From assembly GCA_013397075.1 (NCBI GenBank), contig VWZS01003373.1, positions 2,364,471-2,428,470 on the forward strand: a stretch of 64,000 nucleotides of DNA, read 5' to 3'. This document shows positions 37,459 through 50,337 of this stretch, in pieces (within the stretch, counting starts at the first letter, position 1; each line of letters starts with the position of its first letter). The notes under the pieces are model-generated. The model worked only from the letters and a program-made list of their open reading frames with translations. It had not been told where the DNA came from and did no database searches. The translations under genes were made by a program, and so were the position numbers. This stretch comes from Rhabdornis inornatus (taxonomy: Eukaryota; Chordata; Aves; Passeriformes; Rhabdornithidae).

Positions 37459-40400
37459 ATGGGCTCCATCAGTGCAACAAATGCAGAATTTTGTTTTGAT
37501 GTGTTCAAAGAGGTGAAAATTCACCATCCCAATGACAACATCTTTTATTGCCCCCTGAGCATGATTGCAGCCTTGGCCATGGTCTATCTGGGAGCAAGAA
37601 ATAACACTGAGTATCAGATAGAGAAGGTAAGTTACATAAATGAGTGCAAACTCTCTGTGATCCCATTCAAAGAGGCAGCAGATTATCCATTTATATCTTC
37701 CAAACCTGCCTAGCAAAAGAATGGCTTTCCAAATTCTGGAGCCACTTTTCACTTACTGCATTTCCCCATGAAGGGCATGAACAGCCTTTGGTTTTCATCA
37801 AGAAAGAGCAGTTTTGGAGGATGGTTAGGGAAGGTCTCTTGCTTCAGCTTATATTTTCTCAGAGACCTGATTCCTCCCAGGTGGAAAGGACAACTTGAAA
37901 CATACAAAAGATGAAATGGTTTGGAAAACATGAGTCATAGTTATAAATAAAATGTAAGGCTGTAGCTGATTTATGGACAATGCCATTAACTGGAAAAGGT
38001 GTCTAAGATGAAGATCACAATCACAAATTTTCAGTGTGGTGCCTGGTTCAAAGCTCACATGAAATTTCTCAGTTTGTCTATGTGCTAATCAGACTTGGCT
38101 AGTGAAAACCTACAGTTTTAGCACAAACATCAATGACTGTCAGTGGACTTCACATACCTAATTTCTACTTTCAATTACAGGTTCTTCACTTCGACAAAAT
38201 TGCAGGACTTGGAAGTATCCAGAGCAAGGTACAGAAGTCTAAGGTATATTGATTTCTCTTTCACATCGTTTTCCTGAGAACAGACTGTTCTGATTGTGCT
38301 TTTAGTAGTATCAATACCTACTCAAACCTTTGCTAATTCTCTTAATTTAAGAGATGTAAGTTTAAAAAAATACAAAAAACCACCAAAGCCCAAAGAACAA
38401 CAGCAACAAAACAAATGCCAAGCAAACAACTGCCAACAAAAACAAACAAAAAAACCCCCGAAGCACCACCAAAAACAGAAGACAGGCTGCACATATTGCA
38501 AGTGACAGGACAGGATAGGGTGCTTTGGGCACCAGGATACACTTTGGTGTAAATGAACTCCACACCTGCAAGTGCTACTGGGGCACAACACTTGGAAGGG
38601 TCTCAGTACCTGAAGCCGGGGTACAAGAGGCAGACTTGGAGCTGAGACTCCAAAGTGAGACAGGAAAATGCTTCAGTAGAAAAGAGCCCAGAATCCTCTA
38701 AGGTTGGAAAATAACCACACTCTTATAAAGCTGCAGGGACTTTTCCAGCCTCCAATTCACACTGCTAACCCAAGAGAACCATGAGGGGTCCCAGTATCTT
38801 GATATCTATGTACATGTATGCTTCTGTCCATGCTATTCTGCTGCCTCTGTAAAGATAACAAAAGCCATGGAGCCTGGTCTGTCCCCATTCACTTAGGATC
38901 CAAAACACAAGGTAAGACTTAAAAAAAGATGAGACTCTTTTTTTTAAATTAGGGTAGTATCTAAAGCTAGACCATTTAGGGACTCATTAAGCATTTAGAA
39001 AAGAGCTGTTCAAAGAAATTATTCTCAAAAAATAAAGCCCCACCTACTTTTTATCAGTGTTCAGTTTTCTTACATGTTTTTAGGCTGTGTCACCATTCTT
39101 GGGACTTGAGACTTGATCCATTTTTTTGCTGTATGACAATACACTTCCTGACTCCCTTGCCATCTAGCTCTCTTCTTCCATCTGCAGCTTCTGCAAAAAA
39201 ATGCCATGAAAATGCAAGCAGCACCTGGGATTTAGAGACTTTGTACCTATGACAAGTCACCAATTTCAACAATTAACCACTAGAATGAATGGCATCATAG
39301 GCCGTGAATGAATTATACATCATTAGCTGCTTATACTGAACATCCCTCTCATGGAACTCTTAGACTCTATTACATGTTCATTTGCAAATGTTCAAACACT
39401 GTGTGTTTTCCCACATTATTTGTACCTTATAAATAATCCTCTTTCTCGTAAAATTACCTAACAGCTATACTTGTTTGTCTTCTTATACATATCTCTATAA
39501 ACAACTCAGTGTGGCAAGTCTGTGAATATCCACCTACTGTTTAAAGAAATTATCTCTGATATCACTGCACCAGAAGCCAATTATTCACTGCACATTGCCA
39601 ACAGACTCTATGCTGAAAAGACAAGTCAGATCCTACCGGTAAGTGATCTCTTGCTAAACTCTGTACAATTTATCTTTAAAAATAAGGAAAAATGCTTAAA
39701 AAAAGGAAGTGGACTTAAAGGTGATAAAACAGTGTAAAATAAACCTGAAAACAGGGGTTTTGGATCAGGCTTTCTTCCAGAAATTCTTAAACATTTTTAA
39801 TACATGCTTTTAGCTGGTCACATAGTAAAGATGTCAGATCTGAAATTGTCATGAAAGAAAATAATTTTTCTTGTCTAGTTTTAGCAAATTCTTTCAGGAA
39901 GTAAGCAATGAGAACACCTTAACCATGACATCACTATAAAAATCTTATGAGCCCTATTTTATTTCACTTTCATATTGTTCTTAAAAAATTACTAGTTCAC
40001 TGGCTACAATTAATTGGTGCTTTACAGATCTACTTAAAATGTGTGAAGAAACTGTATAGATCTGGTCTAGAAATGGTCAACTTCAAAACAGCATCAAACC
40101 AAGCCAGACAGCGCATTAATTCCTGGGTGAAAAATCAGACAAATGGTAAGTCAGACAAGATTATGAAATATACTTCTCTCTGACAACTGTATTCTAGCAA
40201 TTTCTGAAAAGACTAAACATTAGAGGAGAAATTTCCTCCCCCTGCCCTCATTAGTGGGTATTTTCTGTGGAAAGGGATGACTCTATTGCACCTGTGTGGC
40301 AGTGACAGAGTGTTTTAAATACCTCTGACAAAGGCAGAGATGCCATGATATGCACACTTAATATGCACAGTTTATATGCATACTTTTTGTATCTGGAGAG

Positions 40401-42631
40401 ATTTTACAAGGTTAGTCCCAGCTTCTCTAGAATATTGGCATATTTTTACAAGGATGTGCTGGATAGGTAAGAAGTAGGCATTCAGGGGAGAAAGTAACGC
40501 ACACTAAGCTGATGGTGGGAAATAAATGATTCAGACTCTTGTGTGTATTTATTGTGTTGAGGTGGGAGGAAAAAACTAGAGTGAATTGTGAGAAACAAAC
40601 ATATTGAGAAAGAGAAAATCTGTGTTGGTTCTTCCCTCTCCCTTTCCTTCTTTTCTACATAAATATTTCTTTTTTTCCAAGGGCTGGTTAGAAATGTTTG
40701 TGGGAATCTATAACACTCTTGAACCTTCCTGTCTTCTTGCAGAAATGTCTGGCCAGATGCCAGTATTTCAGTGTATTATTAAATCATCCTCATGAACCTT
40801 AATTCCATGTGTGGACTATAGGAGAAGGAAAAGCCAAGAGAAGGAGCAGTATATTGATCAACTTCTAAAATGCAAGACTTCTGCTGTGTAACTTACCACT
40901 CTGTGCCCCACTTCTTTCTTAAAGGACAGATTCGGGATTTCCTTGAACCAAGCTCTGTTAATCCTCAGACTGTGCTGGTCCTTGTGAACGCCATTTACTT
41001 CAAAGGGATATGGAAGACTGCGTTTAAAGAAGAACACACTCAGAAAGTGCCCTTCAACGTGACAGAGGTGGGGACACAGACACAGTTTCTGGCCAGATGT
41101 GTATTTGTTGTATTTGCAATTCTGTTGTCATTGCCTGGGTGATTTACCTGGGTGCCTCACTGTTAGATTTACAACAGCTGCGTCTGACAGAGCAAACCAG
41201 CAGATGAGATGAAAATGGAGACACAGCTCTTCTCCAAAGGCAGTATGGTTGAAGATTGAGTTCTGTCCTTTCAAAGGCCTTGCATGTTTGTCTGACCAAA
41301 GAAAACAATTGCTTCTGCATCACATTTCACATTTTTGTTTCTGCAGCAAGAGAGCAGACCCGTGCAAATGATGTGTCAGAACAACACCTTCAAAGTGGCA
41401 AGAGTGGCTGAAGACAAACTTAAGGTCCTGGAGCTTCCATACACCAGTGGAGAGCTTAGCCTGTTGGTGCTGCTGCCTGATGACATCTCTGGCCTGGCAC
41501 AGGTATGGCTCTGGCAGGGCAAGCAGAAGAGTTATGACTTCAGTGGGGCTTGGCTGCTGTCACACTTTTTGCTGTCCATTGACATTGCAGCTGCCTACTC
41601 CGCAGACATGCTAGGCAGGCAGGGGAGCACCAAATCTGCCCAGGTGCTCAGGCAGAGCCTCTTAGTAGAGTCCTGAGCTCAGTTTTATAAAATGAAGGTA
41701 AAGCAGTGTTTTTGCAGCCCTGCAGAAGAAGATGTATATATGGGCAGTGTTACAAAATTGCCCATCTATACTCAAGAAAGAAAAAAATCAATGCAGTCCA
41801 AAATATATGAACAATTATTCCTATTTCAGTAATATTTTTAAATTATAAAATAGAGCTATTACCCATGTAGAAGAGTTTGCATTTGCTAGGTGCTACCAAC
41901 TGTAGGTAAATTTTTATGGCCTTGTTTTCGCAATCTTTCACAAGCTGACTCATTTGCTAGGCTGTGAGTCTGTTCGATTGTGCCTCATGAGACACAAGAT
42001 TACTTGTACAAGGGGGGATGGGTCAAGTTGGTAAAGAACTGAATAAAATGAGAGTGACTCAGGCAGTACTGGAGAAGCAATTAATAAAATACCAGAAGGA
42101 TGCCAATAGAATGAGCTTCAGGAATAATTCTGTTTGGGGTTTTACTTTTATGATAACCTTGACAGAAATGAATGATAGGAAGAAGTTGGATTTGCATCCC
42201 AAGCATTTCATTCCCTACCTCTTTTGCAGCTTGAGAACAAAATCAGTTTTGAAAAACTTGCAGAGTGGACCAGTTCCAAGGTGATGGAAAAGAAGAGGGT
42301 GAAAGTGTACCTCCCACGCATGAAGATTGAGGAGAAATATAACCTCACATCTGTCTTGACATCCTTGGGTATGACTGACCTGTTCAGTCCCTCGGCCAAT
42401 CTCTCTGGCATCTCTTCAGCAGAGAGCCTGAGGATATCTGAGGCAGTCCATGAGGCATACATGGAAGTCACTGAAGAGGGTACTGAGGAGGCTGGGTCAG
42501 CAGATGACACAGAAGACACTGAACATTCTTCTGAGTTTGAAGAGTTCAGGGCTGACCGCCCATTCCTTTTCTTGATTAAACACAATCCAAGCAACCTGAT
42601 CCTCTTCTTTGGTAGATATTGTTCTCCCTAA
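37459..42631 (+). CDS. OVALX: OVALX, ovalbumin-related protein X (SERPINB14C), 7 coding exons
   Basis: Coding exons: 37459-37626, 38181-38243, 39510-39638, 40028-40145, 40925-41067, 41347-41502 and 42230-42631, about 392 aa. It starts MGSISATNAEFCFDVFKEVK. The CD loop contains IAGLG and VQKSK, and the next exon reads CGKSVNIHLLFKEI, both as in chicken OVALX. The ovalbumin glycosylation sequon Y-N-L-T is kept (Asn297). The uncleaved hydrophobic segment of the family is present (MIAALAMVYLGA). The loop hinge is EEGTEEAGSADD with Glu at P12, followed by T-E-D-T-E, so P1-P1' is Glu357-His. That acidic loop is incompatible with a classic inhibitory hinge and implies a storage or other non-inhibitory egg protein. 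Chicken OVALX is an egg-white protein reported to bind heparin. Exons 7 and 8 are nearly identical to those of OVALY, while exons 2-6 are not. Two tandem donors end exon 3 (38228 and 38243). Confidence 0.95.
38360..38482. repeat. A/C-rich low-complexity tract in OVALX intron 3
   Basis: The stretch consists almost only of A and C (runs such as caacaaaac and aacaaaaaaacccccg), with very few G or T. It creates artefactual open frames on both strands. Confidence 0.8.
41211..41704 (+). repeat. Gene-conversion tract 1, OVALX copy (intron 6, exon 7, intron 7 start)
   Basis: Ungapped alignment to 54962-55455 (constant offset 13,751) shows about 4 mismatches in 494 bp by eye, all in intron 7. Exon 7 is identical. 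Sequence on both sides diverges sharply. Confidence 0.92.
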
Positions 42632-42722
42632 AGAGTAAAGGGCTGGAAATAATGCTTGCCTACCCCTAAGAAACAGATCCCCTTTACTCTAGTATTGTAG
42701 TGTAATCTCATCTCTTCAATAT
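42276..42722 (+). repeat. Gene-conversion tract 2, OVALX copy (exon 8 and start of 3' UTR)
   Basis: Ungapped alignment to 56072-56518 (offset 13,796). The first 205 bp are identical. A 36-nt island encoding P12-P1 differs at about a third of its positions. The rest of the exon is identical, and a handful of 3' UTR changes precede loss of similarity. Confidence 0.92.
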
Positions 42723-43833
42723 TTTCTGCTAGTGGAAAGGCTACTAAGTTGTTCCCTTTCCTGAAGCTTCCAGAGCAAAGACACCTGCAGGTGAGGAAAC
42801 AGCAGCAAGTGTGTTTACTCCTTTCCCTTTTCAGACTGGTTTCAGTGTTGATTGAGCCAAGCAAAGACCAAGCCCACAGGGAATAGAGGACCTCACAGGC
42901 CAGGAAGGGGTCAAATGATTTTCACTTAAAGAAGTAGTTGCAGAAAGGGCTCCAAGTCTTTGGTATTCCTTTACATGGAAAGCCATGGGCTATGCTCATC
43001 CCATTCTCTGGTACTATCCTGCTAACAAACCCATGCAGTTCCCAAAACACTGGCTTTGAGACCCCCAGTCTGGAGAAGGTGCTGGTGGACAAGATTCTGC
43101 TATGCAGGGTATTAATTGGTGCCTATGTAAATTTTATTTTTTTTACTTTGTTCACATATCCACTATGACCAAAGCTGTCCTCTCATCATGAGTACCTCAT
43201 GTAATAGTGAATTTCTTTCAGAGGCTCTCCAGAGTCATGCAGAGTTTCCCTTCCGCTTCCAAATGTTCAAGGAGATCTAACTTTGTCTAGGTACAGTTAT
43301 GTCTTGTCACAGAGTATAGATTCAAAGCCTGAAACATGGATATGTCGATGATCCAGGACTCAGTACTGCCAAGCAAAAGAGTTGTCTGAATTCTTGTTTA
43401 AAACATTGGAAGTCACTTCAAATTTGAGAACATTTTGATTTTTGTGAAAAATCCTGTAAGTGATGTTAAAGAACCTGATTTCTCCATGGGAGTTTTGTGG
43501 AAAAACAGAGCTTTTAAAATAATTCCTGTCTCTTTTGATTTTGCTTAGCAAGTAAACTTCAATTTGTTCCTGGAAAGTTCTCAGTTGTTCAAAACTCAAG
43601 AACATTATTATTCCATGAATGTAGCTGGGTTTCTTTGTTCCTATGGTAGTTCAAGATTACATCTCTTGTGTTCAAGAAATGTGTCAGAATCAAAATTTCC
43701 TCTGTCTTTTTTTTTTTCTTATGTGTCCACTAGCATCTCCAAATATGGATTGGCACAATATTATGGCCTGTTTTCATTCTAATCACATATTACTGATTTT
43801 GATGCACATAATCATTTTTTTCTTTATTAACAC

Positions 43834-43839
43834 AATAAA
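43834..43839 (+). promoter_or_regulatory. OVALX: Probable poly(A) signal of OVALX
   Basis: AATAAA lies about 1.2 kb past the stop codon. The sequence just before it (attgatttt..., then a T-rich stretch, then cacaataaaag) resembles the end of the OVALY 3' UTR, which supports this as the shared ancestral signal rather than a chance match. Confidence 0.65.
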
Positions 43840-44369
43840 AGAAGGTCACAAATCCTTGTCATGAAATTATGTGAATTTTCTTAATTTTCTGGATGACTAA
43901 CCCTTAAAATATTATTACACTGGTAACTGTTGTGAGCAAAATGGGATTTAGTACAAAACCCTCCAGTTTTTAGAATGAATAAAGTATGTAGATTTGAAGT
44001 TTCCTACCCATTTATGAAATAAATGAATGCACACATCTAGAGTTTGATTCCTCTCTGTAGTACTGATTACCAAGAAATAGCCCAGTGAAATATTAACTTG
44101 TTCTTATGTATTTTTCAATACAATTCCCATGGGTATTAACGATGCACTATTAGTCGGATAAATATTTCAAAGAAAAACAAATTTCAAAGAAACAGAGTTT
44201 CCAGCAACTCTGACATTTGAGATGATGAAATCATCTGAAAAATCATATAACTCAAAGGGCATAAGAAAGAATAAGTAGATGGAGTACTCTTAGGCAAAGC
44301 ATTTCCCCACTGAGAGTTTTGAGAGGAGGCACTCTGTTGTTAATATCAGCTATTCCAATAATAAGGGAC

Positions 44370-45112
44370 AGGGAAACCCTGAATGTACAGACAGAGTAGG
44401 CAATAAGCTGCTGGAGAGCAGCCCCACAGAAAAGGACCTGGGGGTCCTGGTCCATGGCAAGTTGAACACAAGTCAGCAGTGCCCTGGCAGCCAGGAGGGC
44501 CAACCCTGTCCTGGGGGGCATCAGGCACAGCATGGCCAGCTGGGCAAGGGAGGGGATTGTCCTGCTCTGCTCTGACCTGGGGCAGCCTCACCTCCAGTGC
44601 TGGGGGCAGTTCTGGGAGCCACAGTACAAAAAAGACATTAAATTATTGGGGAGTATCCAAAGGAGGGCCATGAGGATGGTGAAGAGTCTTAAGGGAAAGA
44701 AACAGAAGGAGCAGCTGAGATCTTGGTTTGTTCAGCCTGGAGAAGAAGAAATTGAGGGGAGACCTCATTGCAGCTACAGCTTCCTCAGGTGGGGAAGCAG
44801 AGGACCAGGAACTCGTCTCCTCTCTGGTGACTTGTAACAGGCCCTGAGGGAACATCAGGAATTTGTGTCAGGGTAGGCTTAGGTTAGGTATGAGGAAAAG
44901 GTTCTTCACCCAGAGGGTGTTTGGGTGCTGGAACAGGCTCCCCAGGGAAATGGTCACAGCACCAGCCTGACAGAGTTCAAAAAGTATTTGGACAATGATT
45001 CTGGGTACATGCTGTGATTCTTGGGTCTGTCATATGCAGGGCCAGAAGCTGGACTTCATGATCCTGATGGGTCCCTTCCAACTCAGTACATCCTATGATT
45101 CTATGATTCTAT
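44370..45112 (+). mobile_element. CR1 LINE, 5'-truncated, with intact 3' end
   Basis: This carries the C-terminal reverse-transcriptase region and 3' UTR of a CR1 element in + orientation. Phrases such as 'aaaggacctgggggtcctgg', 'gtttgttcagcctggagaag' and 'gggtcccttccaactcag' are typical. It ends in the CR1 8-bp repeat ATTCTATG (about two copies). The reading frame is decayed; it is a dead copy inserted downstream of OVALX. Confidence 0.92.
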
Positions 45113-46149
45113 TTCCACATTAAGATATAGTGTGGTATGATAAAATCAGGAAAGGAAAGAAGGTGGTGCTACCTGTCTGACATCCACATTATTTGAATAT
45201 CATCAGGATGTTTGTGATATAGACTCAGTTGTTTTTCAGTGGTAAAGACAACTATTTCACCAAGTACATTTAAATTATTTTTCTTTAGAAATTAAACCAG
45301 TGGTCTAAACTGTTGCAAGAGATGCAAAATTTCAACATCTCAAGGCTTGCCGTAGGCAGTTTAATCACTTTTTGCATCTCTTGTAGCCAGAAACACTTGA
45401 TGCAGTCTGTTAAATTTAAAAGCCTGCACGCTTAAACAATAAGAAGACTTCAAAAGGGTTACATTTGAAAACTTTCCTTCCTATGATTATTAAACTGGAA
45501 AGTGCTTAAAGTACAGAGATATGCCTCAGTGACCAATGCTGTTTCCTGAACAACAATAATGGTCAAAATGAAGGAATGGGAAAAAAGCAAAGGGGTCATG
45601 AGACTTAGAGGCAAGTACAAAGCTTCCCCTTTCCAAAAAGAAAATACAGGAGACAGTAAAATGTGCAAATTCAGAAATACTGTACTAAACCTGTAACTTG
45701 CTTTAATATTTGCTTTTAACAATATTAAAATGCTCCAAAAGTTTTTCATGAAAGAAAGCAAAAGTAAATAAACCTTGAAAATGTCCTTGCTGCCACTGCC
45801 ATTTTTGTCACAGCCTTCCAAAGGGTTTTCTGAAGAACTGAGACCCTTTTTCTCTTACAGACTGCTGTGCAGTACCAGAAATAAGACTTAGCAGGTAAAA
45901 AGACAAAATCTCAAACCTTCTGCATCTAGTGGTACAAATTGCACCCCTCCAGAAAGCACGCAAGGCTCTGCCACTATGAGGCAACATTTCTCTCTGTACA
46001 GCATGGAAACAATACTTGTCTGTGAAACGTGCCACACACTCCCATTCAAGTGCCTCATCCACACCACTGTACTTTCTTTGCACATTCATGTGCAATAACC
46101 CTGCTGTCTCCATCTCCTTTGGGATCTTTCTCTAGATATAATATGCAAG
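45113..46149. other. Spacer between two CR1 elements
   Basis: No gene was recognised. A 120-codon minus-strand open frame (45459-45821) has no known motif. Confidence 0.5.
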
Positions 46150-46850
46150 CTGAGACTGGAAGTGACCTCTGCTGATTTTCTATTCCAAGCTCCCCCTTTC
46201 AATCTGGGTGAGCTACAGTAGGTTGCTTGGGTTTTGAATATTTCCAAGGATGGAGACTCCACAGTCTCTTTGGGCAACCTGGATTTATCTCCCTATCCAA
46301 AAGAAAATGTATTTTCTTATGTTTAAAAGTAATTTCTGCTTTTTCAGGTTGTGTCCCTTCTCTCTTGTCTGTTCACAGGAGAAAGTCTAGCTCCATCTTC
46401 TTTTTACCTTCCCATCAAGAAGGCTATGCACATAGATAAGATCCCCCAAACTTTTTCCTCTCCAGGGTAACAAGTGCCACGTCTCTGAGCCTCTCCTCTC
46501 ATGACAGACATTTTAATCACTTAATCATCTTCTCTGGTCCTGCTCCAGTACATCCCCATCTCTTTTGTAATGGAAAGCCCAGAGCCAGACAGAGCATTCC
46601 ATCTGTGGTCCCACCACTGCTGAGTAGAGGGGCAGGAAAGGCTCCCTTTACCTACTGGCAGTGCTTTTTCTAAGGCATCCCCTTGTGCTCTTGACTTTCT
46701 TTGCCACAAGGACACACTGCTGACTCACGGTCAACTTGGTATCTGCCAGGCCTCCCAGTTCTTTTTTTGCAAAGCCAACATGATGGCATGGACCCTTGTG
46801 TGGTGATATTTCTCCTTTTCTGCAGCAGTCTTTTCCTGCAGGAGACATGT
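46150..46850 (-). mobile_element. CR1 LINE fragment, reverse orientation
   Basis: Read on the + strand this shows reverse-complement CR1 3' UTR and ORF-end phrases: 'ggatggagactccacagtctc', then a segment with 'gtaacaagtgccacg', then 'ggtcctgctccagtacatcc', 'agagccagacagagcattcc' and 'ggtcccaccactgctgagtag'. It is diverged and truncated, in opposite orientation to the element at 44.4-45.1 kb. Confidence 0.85.
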
Positions 46851-49800
46851 CAAGAATATTGTCAAGAATCTCAGTAGGCTGCTGTTCAGAGGAGAGGAAG
46901 GCTTTGTGGAAGGATGTCTGTGTTGAAACAAACCAAGAGATTGGTTTATCCTATTTTGTGCAAAAGAAAAATGCTATTTTTCCTGGGAGTATGTGCGGAG
47001 ATAAAGGACATGCTGGGCAGACTTCCAGTGAGTGATGAGAGGTAACATAAAAGGCATGGTGACACGGGCAGTGTTAGCCACAGGCTGCCACAACCAGGCT
47101 TGTCTGTGGGGAGGAATGCTGGTAACTAAGCTCCCATCTTTCCTGCCCTGTGTGTATGATGGGTGTAAGGCCTTCATTACCCTGCTGCTTCCTTAGGAGC
47201 CAGTGAGTAAGGCCACACACAGTGTCACCCTGGCTGCTGGCTGATTCCATGGACTTGAGGGATGAATAAGGGACTTCACGTATGCTGTGGTGACTGATAA
47301 AGGGACAGCTGTATGCGCTGGTGCGGAACCTGTCCAGCTGCAGACCCTGGATGTTGTGTGCACTGCTAAGCAGATGCAGTAAGGGTGAACGACTTGTGAC
47401 CAAATCCATAATGGCATCCTTCGGAAGATGCCTTCACTGGAGAAATTCACTCTGCCAACACTGAGGTATGCACAGCCCTGCCACAGCCTGCAAGTGTCCA
47501 AGGCAGCACTGCAAGCAAAGGTGCCCAACACTTCAGGACGGCACAGGGCTGCCAGTGAAAGATACCAGGCGGGCTAAGAGCTCCTGTATGAAGGAGCTTG
47601 ACCAGACACCTAAAGTTTCTTCAGACTGGGGGAAGAACAGGGTCCTACAGGACAACTGAGAGAGAAACCATCATTGATCAGCTACAGCACCAAAGTCTGC
47701 AGTGGCACCTAACTGGACAATCACTGGCACTCACTCTGAGCAAGACAAACATGAAACAATCAAAATGCTCCTTCCCACTGACAAAAGAACAGCAGCATGG
47801 ATGCGAACTAAATGTTGAGCTCTGTGTGGGATGTTGTGATTGGATGAGAGGCTTTGGTCTGTGAGTTGACCTGGACTTCATATCCTTTTGTAAAGGTCCA
47901 AATGTCCAAGAGCCTGTTGGTTTAGGGACAACACCACAATGAAATGCCTGGCAGAGGAAAGGGCAACTGAGCCTTAGCTGACCTCCTTCTTGGGACAAGC
48001 ATTGTCAAACAAGGATATGTGGATAAACACATCCTTTTGTGTTTGTGCTGCATTACACAGCTGTGCTGGACAGGGCAATACATTATCTTTTCTCCAAGGA
48101 AGCGTTCCAGCTGTAGGAAGGTTTGTTTAACCTCACTGGACTCCATGACAGATCTAAAGTTGCCCAGTTCACTAGGCACTACCTAGTGAACTACTCATAT
48201 TCTTACAATTCTGTGCTGATAGCTGATCGTAATCAAGATTTTTACTTACTTGTGGAACGATTTAGTTGCCTCTGCAACTTGCTTTACATTAATCATTCAT
48301 TTGACCAATAAAAAATAGAAATGCTAACAAAATCAGTAACATGGGTTGTGTATTAACATGCTCCTCAAGCAGCGGACTGCCTCTTCTCTACTGTAAACCA
48401 AAAAATGTTTTTCATTAATGAATATATTCAACTCAGAAATATTTTGCTAACAACATTAATGCTGTGAGTTGGCTGTTACAAAACATCTGTACCAACTCAT
48501 GGGACATCTTTGTAGCTACCAAGCTGCAGGCTGTCTATGATGATACAAATGTGATTCAGGTAGACAGTGCACAAGTGCAAAGGTGGATCACATACGGTGA
48601 GTTGAAGCACACCACTAGATAATTTGATTGTCAAGGAAAAAGACTCAAGGCATATTCAAATGTTTGAAGTGACAGGGACAAACATACTGGCTAATCCTTT
48701 GCCTCCTGAGCTGTCAAGTGCAGTGGACCATGGCCATGAGTGTAGAAGGCAGTTTGAACAGAAATAAGGCAGTCTTAAGATGGAAAGGCAGAAGGAGCAG
48801 CAGCTGCAGGAACAGCTTGCAGTCTGGGGAGCGCTCCCAGCTGCATGGTTAAAGGTTCACCCTACACAGGCACATGCACTCATTTGACCTGCTGTTCTCC
48901 AGCAAGGTGGGACCCTTTTCAGCTAAATGGGGCTCACAACAGTGGTGACCAGTTTACACACTGCTCCTGTGAGAGAATATCTCATTCTCTTTGCAGCAGA
49001 TCTGCAGTGATGAGCCACCCCAGCAGGTCAAGGTCTATAGATCTTTCCACAAAAGCCCTGTTCCTGCATAACAAGAGTTGTAGTATACTGACCTGGACCA
49101 TGCACTGTACAATATAAAGTACCAGTGTGATGTAAATGCACCAGTCCAGACCAAGTTTTTCATGGCTCCTATTGCATGAGCAACTTCAGCTGAATGGGGC
49201 TATGAAGAACTGTACTAGAGAGAAAGGTAGGGATGATTCAGAGGCTTTCCTCTTGCACTGACAACTAAAAGGGTTAAAAAGTCCACCTCTACTCTCCTGA
49301 AGCGTAATTTGTTCTAGACAATTTCAGAGCCATTTTGTGTATTGACCTTGGATTTCTGTTTTAAAATTATGTAGCGTTTAAGAGGTCAAAGCAGTTTCTT
49401 TTATTGTCTGTCCATTCTTTTATTTCAAAGGAATTATGCAACTAGCTTCTGCTTGCTATTGTATATTATGACTGTCTTGCAGACCATGAATGTTTCTTCA
49501 GCTGGTTTGTTCAGCTGATGTGCCATGAAGTTACTTGTGGAAGAATGTAAGAATGGTCTTATAAGAATGGTCTCTGTATGTACAAAAGACACATTTTGAA
49601 CCCAGCATCTGGTGCTCTGACCTGTGGAAAAGAACAGCACACCTTAAACTACCCTTCAAAATTATAGCAGCGACTTCAAATCCTTTTCTGGTAGCATCTG
49701 ACTTGGATCTAAATATCCTGATGCCTGAATTTAAAGTTACAGAAATCTTGTCTTATTTTCTCAACTTCTCTTTCCCCAACACGTTTTTCTATAATTCTTC

Positions 49801-50284
49801 CCTGTACAGACGTGCTGCAATTGCTTTTGAAATTCGTTTATATTCCCAAAATACTTTCACTGAGGTTTTGTTCCACTGTGCTGCACAGACTGTGACTATG
49901 TCTGAGTGTCTTGAGCTAGATTGCTCTGGAATGAAAAAGTGTGTTCTGTGACACATTATATTGGTGGTCTTTCACAATGCAGCAAGGGACATCAGGCAAA
50001 TACATCTAACTTCTTGCAGAAAAATCTACTTCAATTTTATTAAATTTGGCACTAAACATTGAAAGGATATGCTCTTTCTTACGTTCCTTGGTGGGAAATT
50101 TTGTCCATTCCTTAGGAAGAGCTATGGATTCTGGTGGGAAGACTGGTGATACTGGTAGTCCAGCCAACAATGGGAGAAAAGTTGCAATAAACACATCCCT
50201 GCATATGCTGATCTTACCAAAATTTGTGAGTTCACAGAATGGTGACTCTGAGATGGATCTGGCCTGTCACTATTCAAGATAGAG
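46851..50284. other. Intergenic upstream of OVALY
   Basis: No gene was recognised. It contains a perfect 11-bp-arm hairpin at 48166-48192. A block at about 49,460-49,560 is shared with the flank of OVALX (35,265-35,345), sharing the string agaccatgaatgtt. A TGACC half-site lies at 49618-49622. Confidence 0.5.
48166..48192. repeat. Perfect inverted repeat (hairpin)
   Basis: Arms AGTTCACTAGG and CCTAGTGAACT are perfectly complementary and are separated by a 5-nt loop, CACTA. Function is unknown. Confidence 0.85.
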
Positions 50285-50337
50285 AAATATTAAGGAAAAT
50301 AAGATGTAAGGAAAATATTAAGGAAAATAAGATGTAA
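50285..50337. repeat. 28-bp period tandem duplication upstream of OVALY
   Basis: A 25-bp unit beginning AAATATTAAGG and ending AAGATGTAA occurs twice with a 3-bp spacer. It lies about 410-465 bp upstream of the predicted OVALY start site. Confidence 0.9.

Noticed and set aside
43640..43720. Peptide in the OVALX 3' UTR resembling the exon 7 motif VQMMCQNNTF
   Set aside because: Only about six residues match, there is no splice site, and it falls in the middle of the expected 3' UTR; most likely coincidence.
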